From positions 1 to 54,604 of the forward strand of contig NZ_JAEDAE010000014.1 in NCBI RefSeq assembly GCF_016056375.1: DNA of 54,604 bases. The letters run 5' to 3'. The stretch's first letter is position 1; each line of letters starts with the position of its first letter. Shown piece by piece: positions 16,604 to 23,562 of this stretch. This stretch comes from Hymenobacter negativus (GTDB lineage: Bacteria; Bacteroidota; Bacteroidia; Cytophagales; Hymenobacteraceae). The notes below the pieces were generated by a model. It saw only the letters and a list, made by a program, of their open reading frames with translations. It had not been told where the DNA came from and searched no databases. Both the position numbers and the translations under genes were made by a program.

Positions 16604-18043
16604 CTATTTATTACGGATGGCGCGCATCATGTTGGCCAGCGCGGCGGCCGGGTAGGCTTTGCCGCGCGAAATCACGGCGTCGATTTTTTTGATGTTGGCG
16701 ATGTCTTCCAGCGGGTTGGCGGTCAGCAGCACCAGGTCGGCGTCTTTTCCGGGGGCGATGGCTACGGTTTGCTCGGCCACGCCCATGAAGCGGGCGCCAT
16801 TGAGCGTGGCGGCTTGCAGCGCCTGCAGTGGCGTGAGGCCGGCTTTCACCAGCAAAATCACCTCTTCCTGGAGCGAGGCCCCGGGGTAGACGAATGAGTT
16901 GAACGGGCCGCTATCCGAGCCGGCCAGCAGCGTGACGCTGGCCGCCTGCATGGTGGGAATCATGCTCATGAATTTGGCTTCCAGTTTCTTGCTGAAATTC
17001 TGGCTGGCCAGTGGCTGCACGCGGGCGCTGGTGAGCCGGCGCTGGTAAGTGGCCTGAATCCTGGGGTCGATATAGGCCAGAAGGGTGTCGCGGGCGTGGT
17101 CGTTTTCGGGCAGCTCCGTCAGCGTTTTGCCGATGTAGAGCGTGGGCACGGCGGCCGTGTGGCGCTTGGCCATGAGGGCAAAGATGCGGCTGGCGGCGGC
17201 CGGGCTGTAAGTATCATATACCGCCGGTAGCGTGGCAAACAGGCCCATCGGCTTGCTTGTGCCCAGGCTGTTGCGCACCAGCGAGGTGAGGCTGTCTTCC
17301 TTGCCGGAGCAGGCTTTAAACACGTAGTAGAGGTGCTCGGTAGCGTCGAGCCCGCGCTTCACGGCGTCGCTCAGCTTCACGGAGTAAGGCATATGGCCGG
17401 TGGTTTTCAGGCCGCGTCGCTGGGCCTGCCGGATGGTTTCGAGGTAGGCCGCGCCCGAAATCTTGCTGTCGTAAATCTTCACGTAGTCCACCTTAAGCCG
17501 CTGCAACGAGTCGAGCGCCTTATTGATTTGGGCCTTGGTTTCGACTTCCAGCGAGCCTGGCCAGTAGGCGCCCGGCCCATCAATCTTGGGGCCGGAGGTG
17601 AAGATGCGCGGCCCGGCCAGCCGGCCCGCGTCCATGTCGCGCCGCCACTGGAAAATGCTGGGCGTGAGGTCGCCACCCGCGTCGCGCACCGTGGTGACGC
17701 CGTGGGCCAGGAACAGGGTCAGGCTTTTTTTATTGGCCGCGGCCAGGCTGTCGCCGCCCCGGAAGTGCACGTGCATGTCCCACAGGCCGGGGATGAGGTA
17801 ACGGCCGTTGCCGTTCACGTACTGCCGGGCGGCGTAGCTGTCCTTGTCGGCCAGCTGCACGCTCACGATTTTGCCCTTCGCAATGGCCACCACCTGGTTG
17901 GGCGTGAGCTGGCCCGTGCGCACGTCCACGATGGTGACGTGGTTGATAACCACGTCGTAAATCTCCAGCTTGGTGGGGCGGCGGGCGCACGCGGTGAGCA
18001 GCGCGGCGGCCAGCAAACCAAAAACAACTCGGGACAATCTCAT
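16604..18043 (-). CDS. Lipoprotein amidohydrolase (imidazolonepropionase / prolidase-like)
   Basis: The 479-residue product has a lipoprotein signal (RLSRVVFGLLAAALLTAC, lipid Cys19). The metal-dependent amidohydrolase core is intact: LIPGLWDMHVHFRG (HxH pair), FLAHGVTTVRDAGG, VDYVKIYDSK (candidate carboxylated Lys), TTGHMPYSVKLSDA and ATEHLYYVF (two further His ligands) and LLAGSDSGPF (catalytic Asp). The C-terminal strand IAPGKDADLVLLTANPLEDI closes the composite beta-sandwich. Such secreted enzymes hydrolyse cyclic amides or dipeptides; the substrate is unknown. I chose the ATG at 18043 because it directly precedes the lipoprotein signal. A perfect TAACTTTG element lies 25 bp upstream, inside the stop region of the preceding kinase gene, so it probably has its own promoter. 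Confidence 0.87.
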   Translation of the reverse strand: MRLSRVVFGLLAAALLTACARRPTKLEIYDVVINHVTIVDVRTGQLTPNQVVAIAKGKIVSVQLADKDSYAARQYVNGNGRYLIPGLWDMHVHFRGGDSLAAANKKSLTLFLAHGVTTVRDAGGDLTPSIFQWRRDMDAGRLAGPRIFTSGPKIDGPGAYWPGSLEVETKAQINKALDSLQRLKVDYVKIYDSKISGAAYLETIRQAQRRGLKTTGHMPYSVKLSDAVKRGLDATEHLYYVFKACSGKEDSLTSLVRNSLGTSKPMGLFATLPAVYDTYSPAAASRIFALMAKRHTAAVPTLYIGKTLTELPENDHARDTLLAYIDPRIQATYQRRLTSARVQPLASQNFSKKLEAKFMSMIPTMQAASVTLLAGSDSGPFNSFVYPGASLQEEVILLVKAGLTPLQALQAATLNGARFMGVAEQTVAIAPGKDADLVLLTANPLEDIANIKKIDAVISRGKAYPAAALANMMRAIRNK

Positions 18044-18067
18044 GCGGGCGGTGACAAGCAGGTCCGG

Positions 18068-18075
18068 CAAAGTTA
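18068..18075 (-). promoter_or_regulatory. TAnnTTTG -7 element for the amidohydrolase gene
   Basis: TAACTTTG on the minus strand, overlapping the final codon of the kinase gene. The predicted start of transcription would give a leader of about 18 nt. No clear -33 TTG was found. Confidence 0.45.
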
Positions 18076-20070
18076 GCCCGGCAAGCGCACCGTGAACCGG
18101 GTGAACTTTCCTTCCTGCGTTTCGACGGTCAGCGTGCCCGCGTGGCCCTTCGTAATAATGTCATACGCCAGCGACAGCCCCAGGCCGGTGCCATCACTGG
18201 CCGGCTTGGTGGTGAAGAAGGGCTGGAACACCCGCTCTACCATGCTGGCCGGAATGCCAAAGCCGTTGTCATGCACCTCAACCTCAATCCATTCGCTGGC
18301 GCGGCGTGTTCGCACACATACTTGCGGTTGAAAACCGGGGCCGTTGGCCTGCTGATGCTGCCGCACCGCATAAAAGGCGTTTGTGAACAGGTTCAGCAGC
18401 GCCCGGCCCAGTTCCTGCGGCACAGTTGCTACGGTACCCACGGCCGCATCGAAATGGGTTTCCAGCTCCACGGCGGGCGTGAGGTGCTGGTCTGGTGCGC
18501 TCTGATAAGCCAAGCGCAGGTTTTGAGCCACTAGGGCGTTGAGGTCGGTGGGCACGGGCAGCCGGGGGCCGGGGCGGGCGTGCGCCAGCATATCGGCGAT
18601 GATGGCCGAAGCGCGCTGCCCGTGCGCACTGATTTCGTGCAGGTTCTGTTTTAAGCCATCCAGTATTTGCTGCTCCAGGCCGTCCGGCGGGGTGGTACCG
18701 TCGTGGTCGAGCAGGCCCACGCTCACGTCGGCAAACTTGCGCATGAAAGCCAACGGATTCTGCAGTTCATTGGCAATGCCAGCCGAAAGCTCGCCCACGA
18801 AGGCCCATTTTTCGGCCGCCACCAGCTGGGCCTGAATAGCCCGTACCTCTGTCAGAGCCTCGTCCAAGGCATTGCGCTGGGCTTCAATCTGGGCGTTGCG
18901 CTCGTTAAGAAGGCGGTTGGCGCGGCGCTGACGGCGGTTGGCCCAGCCGAGTAGCAGCGCCACCGTGAGCAAAACGCCCAACAGGGCCAGCAGGCCGGCC
19001 CGTTGGTAATCAGCCGTTTGCTGCTCTTGCGCCGCCCGCTGCCGGAGCTGTTGCTGCTGCTCAGTAAAGGCCAGCAATTCCAGCTGCCGGAATTTCTCGG
19101 GGCCAAAAAGGCTGTCGCGGGCCACTCCGGCCAGACTCTGGTAATGAAAGGCACTGTCGGGGCGGTGGCGGGCCTGGTACAGCCGCGCCAGCAGCGTCCC
19201 GGCGTCCATCACCGTGAGGCGATACGACACGGCCTGGGCCTGGCGTAAGGCGTTGCGGGCGTGCTGCAGGCTCGAATCGGGCTGGTGCAGTTGCTCAAAT
19301 AGCAGGGCCATGTGGTAGTGCGCCATGGCGCGGTTGCGCAAGTCGTTGGTCGCCTGCGTTTCGTGCAGAGCCCGGCGGTAATAGGCGAATGCTTCCGGAT
19401 AATGACCCAGACGGGCCTGCACTACGCCCATGTTGCGCAGCGCCAGCGCCACGGCCAGCCGGGGCCGCCGGTTTTGGGCAATAAGCGCTTCGGCCCGCTG
19501 CTGCAGGGCCAGCGCCGAATCGAGCTGGTTGAGCTTCTCGTAGCAGCTGCCCAGGTTAGTGAGGGCACCTGCCACCCACGGCAGCCGGTGCAGGCGGCGG
19601 TATAGCCCCTCCGAAGCCCGATAGTAGCCGATGGCTTGCGGGTACTGGCGCAGGTCGAGGCTAATATTGCCCAGGCAGTTCAGGTTGTAGGCTTCGCCTT
19701 CGGGGTCGTGGGTTTGGCGGCTGAGCTGAATGGCAATTAACTGGTTGGCGTAAGCCTTGGGCAGGTCGCCGCGCTCGCGCAGCACCATGCCAATCATGCC
19801 CTGGGCCCGGCCGCGGCCTTTGTCGAAATTTAGCCGTCGCGCCAGCTGCCACGCTTCCTGGGCCAGGTACATCGTCGAATCGGGCCGCGAGGCCCGGTAG
19901 GTGCGGCCCAGTTCCAGCAGCAGCAGCACCCGGGTCGAGTCGGCCGGAGTATGCGCCAGCATGCGCCGCAGGCTGGCGGTGGCCGGGGTTTGGGCACGGG
20001 CACACGGCCCCCAGCCAGTGAAGGATAGCCACAGGAATAGCAGCAGCAGGCGCGCGGCTGGGGCAGGCAT
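18073..20070 (-). CDS. TPR sensor histidine kinase homologue with Asn in place of the H-box His
   Basis: The 665-residue protein has a signal peptide, about six TPR repeats in the periplasm (residues ~40-340), a transmembrane helix (LLALLGVLLTVALLLGWA, ~365-383), a coiled coil, then HisKA and HATPase domains. The ATPase looks complete: N box ALLNLFTNAFYAV, G1 EVHDNGFGIP, F box FQPFFTTKP and G2 GTGLGLSLAYDI. The H box reads GELSAGIANELQNPL: the phospho-accepting His, normally in GIAHEIQNPL, is Asn434 (codon AAT at 18771-18769; CAT would be His). Autophosphorylation at the usual site is therefore not expected. It may signal by binding or be a decaying gene; the reading frame is otherwise intact. 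No response regulator is adjacent. Confidence 0.88.
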   Translation of the reverse strand: MPAPAARLLLLFLWLSFTGWGPCARAQTPATASLRRMLAHTPADSTRVLLLLELGRTYRASRPDSTMYLAQEAWQLARRLNFDKGRGRAQGMIGMVLRERGDLPKAYANQLIAIQLSRQTHDPEGEAYNLNCLGNISLDLRQYPQAIGYYRASEGLYRRLHRLPWVAGALTNLGSCYEKLNQLDSALALQQRAEALIAQNRRPRLAVALALRNMGVVQARLGHYPEAFAYYRRALHETQATNDLRNRAMAHYHMALLFEQLHQPDSSLQHARNALRQAQAVSYRLTVMDAGTLLARLYQARHRPDSAFHYQSLAGVARDSLFGPEKFRQLELLAFTEQQQQLRQRAAQEQQTADYQRAGLLALLGVLLTVALLLGWANRRQRRANRLLNERNAQIEAQRNALDEALTEVRAIQAQLVAAEKWAFVGELSAGIANELQNPLAFMRKFADVSVGLLDHDGTTPPDGLEQQILDGLKQNLHEISAHGQRASAIIADMLAHARPGPRLPVPTDLNALVAQNLRLAYQSAPDQHLTPAVELETHFDAAVGTVATVPQELGRALLNLFTNAFYAVRQHQQANGPGFQPQVCVRTRRASEWIEVEVHDNGFGIPASMVERVFQPFFTTKPASDGTGLGLSLAYDIITKGHAGTLTVETQEGKFTRFTVRLPG

Positions 20071-20406
20071 TACAGGAATTGCGGAAAGGAATGGAAAGGA
20101 AGGACGGCTTGCAAGAACCGGGCTAGGACGGGCTAGGAGAGGAACGTCACCACGGGCTTACGAATTGCAAGCAGTTACGTAAAACAGACTTATTCGGCTT
20201 GCCGACTAAATTGATAACAAACAATTTCCAGCAGTAGTTGATAAAAACATATTGATAATCAGGCCGCCAATAGCGCGCATTCTATTCCCAAGAATAAGAA
20301 AGGCCGCTTCGAACAATCGAAGCGGCCTTTCTTATATCCTCTTATTAATGCCTGCGTGCGGATAACCACCTGATTGTGAGGCGTTATTCGACTTGTGTTC
20401 ACCGCT
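20071..20406. other. Intergenic region between the M16 operon and the kinase gene
   Basis: These 336 bases contain the terminator of the upstream M16 operon (20294-20335) and an AT-rich stretch (20160-20280) that probably carries the kinase promoter. No coding potential was recognised. Confidence 0.55.
20294..20335. terminator. Strong terminator after the M16 peptidase operon
   Basis: A perfect 19-bp stem (ATAAGAAAGGCCGCTTCGA and its complement) with an ACAA loop, with A/T-rich ends on both strands. Confidence 0.9.
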
Positions 20407-21903
20407 CTACAGCGGCTTTTTACGCTCGGCCTGAAATTTCTTTAACTGCGGGTCAACCTGCTTTTTATCGCCCACTACCACTACGGTCATGGCTTCGGGG
20501 CGGATGTATTTGCGAGCGGTGGCACTCACCTGCTGGGGCGTCACGGCGTTGATGTTCTGTACCTGCTCGGTCAGGAAGCTGTCGGGCAGGCCCTGCAGGT
20601 CGAGGTTGTTGAGCTGGCCGATGATGCCGCCGGGGCTGGAATTGCGGAGTACGAACATGCCACTCTCATAATTCTGAATGCCCTTGAGCTCGGCTTCGGT
20701 GGGCGGCGTTTTCTGCAGGCGCTCCACTTCGTTCATGATTTCACGCAGCGAATTGTAGGTGTCGGCGGTGGTCACGTCGGCATTTTCGCTCCAGTTGCCG
20801 GTGTGGTAGTGGGTTTCGAGGTAGCTGTAGGGCGAGTAGGTGTAGCCCTTGTCCTCCCGGATGTTGCGCGTGATGCGCGAGCCAAATGAGCCGCCTAGCA
20901 GTGAGTTCGTCACCCGCAGGCGGATGTAGTCGGGGCTAGTGGGGTCGGCGGCGGGCAGGCCCACCACAATGGTTGACTGCGGTGCGCTGGGCCGGTCCTG
21001 GGTGAGAATATCGCCTCTGGTCAGCGGCTTGGCCACTTCGATGAGCGGGGCCGGCCCCTTCGTAAAATCCTTCCAGGCGCTGCTGATGGCTTGGCGCAGC
21101 GCCGGCGCATCAAACAGCCCGGCCGCGTACACGCTGGTGCGCTGGGCGCCGTACTGGCTCCGATAAAAATTTTGCACCTGTTCCAGGGTCAGGGCATCGA
21201 GCTGAGCATCAGTAGGCAGGGGCCGGCCGTAGGGGTGGCTGCCGTAGATGGCGGCCGAATATTTCTGGCGGGCCTGGGTGCCGGGCTGGGCGCGGGCCAG
21301 GTTCATCTGCCGCTTCAGGTCGGTTTTGAGGCGGGACAGCTCCGAGGCCGGCAACGCGGGGTTCATTACCACCTCGGCCAGGAGCGTGGCCAGCTGCGGG
21401 GCGTATTCGCTCAGGCAGGAAGCCTGCAGCGTGGTTTGGTCGGCGCCCGCCGAGATGTAGAGCGAGCCGCCCATGCGGGCCATTTTCTCGGCCAACTGGG
21501 TAGCTGTCATGGTGGGCGTGCCTTCCTGCAACAGCTTGGCCAGCAGGTCGGCCACAGCCACTTCGTTGGCCCCCTCGTGCACATTGCCTGCCTGAATGGC
21601 CACCATCATGGTCACTTTGGGTACCTGGCCGTAGGGCACCAGCCGGCCTTTCAGGCCGTTATCCAGAGTGAAGTCTTCCTTGGCGGGCAGGGCAAAATCG
21701 CGGGGGGCGCTGCCTTCGGGCGGGGTTTCTTTGGGGGCGGCCGGGGCGTTGGCCGCGGCTACGGCCTTGTTCACGCTAGCAGCGCGTGAGGTGGTGGGCT
21801 TAGCCGCGGCTTTGGGTTTGGCGGGGGCTTGCTGGGCCTGCGCTCCTGGCGCACCGCTGGCAACGAGGGCCGCACCGAGCAGCCCGATAAATAGCTTGTT
21901 CAT
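20407..21903 (-). CDS. M16 family peptidase-like protein, non-catalytic partner
   Basis: The 498-residue product has a signal peptide (LFIGLLGAALVASGAPGAQA) and an Ala/Pro/Lys-rich linker, followed by two M16 domains. The zinc motif HxxEH is absent: the equivalent helix reads ANEVAVADLLAKLLQEG. The substrate-binding Arg/Tyr region of the second domain is present (GGSFGSRITRNIREDKGYTYS). This pattern matches the inactive beta-like subunit of two-chain M16 peptidases. It begins 17 bp after the catalytic subunit gene, so the two are co-transcribed and likely form a periplasmic heterodimer that degrades peptides. The C terminus (VVVVGDKKQVDPQLKKFQ) is typical of the family. Confidence 0.88.
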   Translation of the reverse strand: MNKLFIGLLGAALVASGAPGAQAQQAPAKPKAAAKPTTSRAASVNKAVAAANAPAAPKETPPEGSAPRDFALPAKEDFTLDNGLKGRLVPYGQVPKVTMMVAIQAGNVHEGANEVAVADLLAKLLQEGTPTMTATQLAEKMARMGGSLYISAGADQTTLQASCLSEYAPQLATLLAEVVMNPALPASELSRLKTDLKRQMNLARAQPGTQARQKYSAAIYGSHPYGRPLPTDAQLDALTLEQVQNFYRSQYGAQRTSVYAAGLFDAPALRQAISSAWKDFTKGPAPLIEVAKPLTRGDILTQDRPSAPQSTIVVGLPAADPTSPDYIRLRVTNSLLGGSFGSRITRNIREDKGYTYSPYSYLETHYHTGNWSENADVTTADTYNSLREIMNEVERLQKTPPTEAELKGIQNYESGMFVLRNSSPGGIIGQLNNLDLQGLPDSFLTEQVQNINAVTPQQVSATARKYIRPEAMTVVVVGDKKQVDPQLKKFQAERKKPL

Positions 21904-21920
21904 GGCGATGAGAGGGACGG

Positions 21921-23372
21921 CTAGCTCTTGGCCAGCGGGTTGACGGTGAGAATGGTGCGGTTGCCGGGGCGCAGGTATTCGCGGATGGTTTTCTGCATCA
22001 GCTCGGGCGTTACCTTGCGGAATTCGGCTTCAAGGCGGTTGATGCGTGCCGGGTCGTTGTCGAACAGTGCAAACACCGCCAGCAAGTCGGCCCGCCCGAA
22101 GTTGGTCGAGCCGCTCATCTGGTCATAGAACGCGGAGCGGATTTTCACCATTGCAAGGTCCAGCGTAGGCTGGTCGATGCCATTCTTCGCCAGCTTGCCG
22201 ACTTCCTGGTCGAGCACGCGCACCACCGAGTCGGCTTGCACGGTGGGGTCGTAAATGAGGCTGCCCATCCACAGCATCGGGCCGTTGTAGTTGAACTGGT
22301 TGCCGAGGTCGGAATTGATGCCGCCGCTCACGGCATCGGAGTAGCCGCGCTTCTGCACCAGCGCCTGGTAAAGGCGGCTGTCGTTGCCCTGTAGCAGAAT
22401 CTGGTCCAGCATTATCATGGCGTAATACTCGGGCGTGTTGCGGTCAGGCATGTGGTAGGCGAAGGCCAGGGCGGGCTTGGTGGCCAGCTTATCATCTTGC
22501 GCGAAGCGCTGCTCCTGCTCTTGGCGCGGCTCCGTGAGGTCGGGCTTGGGCGGCTGCGGGGCGCTGGGAATGTTGCCATAGTATTTCGCCACCCAGGCCT
22601 TGGCTTCGGCGGGCTCAAAGTCGCCCACCACGGCCAGCACGGCGTTGTTGGGGGCGTAGTAAGTCTTGAAGAATGTCTTGGTATCGGCCAGGTTAGCGGC
22701 GTCCAGGTCCTTCAGGTCGCCGTAGAAATTGTGGGCGTTGTTCCAGTTTTTGTTGGCCTTCATGGGCATGTCAATCCACGGGAAGCTGCCGTAGGGCTGG
22801 TTGAGCACGTTCACGCGCACCTCGCTTTTCACCACGCCCTGTTGGTTGGTGAGGTTGCTTTGGTTGATGGCCAGGCCGCGCATCCGGTCAGCCTCGGCCC
22901 ACAGAATGGTTTCGAGCTTGTTGCTGGGCACCACCTCATAATAGTTGGTAAAATCGAACCGCGTCGAGCCGTTCAGCGCCCCGCCGTTCTTCTGAATGAG
23001 CTGAATAAACTCGGCCTTGCCCAGGTTCTGTGAACCCTGAAACATCAGGTGCTCAAACAAATGCGCAAAGCCCGTGCGGTTGCGTGGCTCGGTGCGGAAG
23101 CCCACCGCGTAGTAGTCCGCCACGGTGGCCGTGGGCGCGGTATGGTCGGGCGAGAGCACCACCCGCAGCCCGTTCGGCAAGGTGTAGTATTCCACCGGAA
23201 TCTGGAAGGCCGGGCTGGCCGCGGCCGCGGGCGGTGGGGTAGCCACGCTGGTGGCGGGGCCGGCCGCCGGGGCCGTGACCACCGACGTAGCCTGGTGGCT
23301 GCACGCGCTCAGGGCCAGCGCCATGGCCGGAACCCATTGCCAGCCAAAGCGGCGGTTATTTAACTGTCTCAT
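21921..23372 (-). CDS. M16 family zinc metallopeptidase, catalytic subunit (lipoprotein)
   Basis: The 483-residue protein has a lipoprotein-like signal (VPAMALALSACSHQ). The inverted zinc motif HxxEH is intact in TGFAHLFEHLMFQGS (His104, Glu107 as base, His108), and the distal Glu ligand is expected in NQQGVVKSEVRV. Further family features are NGSTRFDFTNYYEVVP and YYAPNNAVLAVVGDFEPAEA. It should cleave peptides in the periplasm together with the downstream non-catalytic partner. On the minus strand a TACCTTTT element lies just before the ATG, suggesting a short leader. It is divergent from murF-alr. Confidence 0.9.
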   Translation of the reverse strand: MRQLNNRRFGWQWVPAMALALSACSHQATSVVTAPAAGPATSVATPPPAAAASPAFQIPVEYYTLPNGLRVVLSPDHTAPTATVADYYAVGFRTEPRNRTGFAHLFEHLMFQGSQNLGKAEFIQLIQKNGGALNGSTRFDFTNYYEVVPSNKLETILWAEADRMRGLAINQSNLTNQQGVVKSEVRVNVLNQPYGSFPWIDMPMKANKNWNNAHNFYGDLKDLDAANLADTKTFFKTYYAPNNAVLAVVGDFEPAEAKAWVAKYYGNIPSAPQPPKPDLTEPRQEQEQRFAQDDKLATKPALAFAYHMPDRNTPEYYAMIMLDQILLQGNDSRLYQALVQKRGYSDAVSGGINSDLGNQFNYNGPMLWMGSLIYDPTVQADSVVRVLDQEVGKLAKNGIDQPTLDLAMVKIRSAFYDQMSGSTNFGRADLLAVFALFDNDPARINRLEAEFRKVTPELMQKTIREYLRPGNRTILTVNPLAKS

Positions 23373-23562
23373 AGGTGAAAAGGTATGAATGTGAAGAAAG
23401 TGTGTTCGATTTACACATTATTGCCGAAACCTCGCCAATCCTGGCTGTAGAATGTTGCTCAGGCAGCAGATGCAGTGCCCACTTGCGGGGTTGCTCCACG
23501 GCCGGCCAAAACTCCCGGGCGTTGAAACGCAACGCCGTTTTTTGCCGGACCTTTGCGCCATC

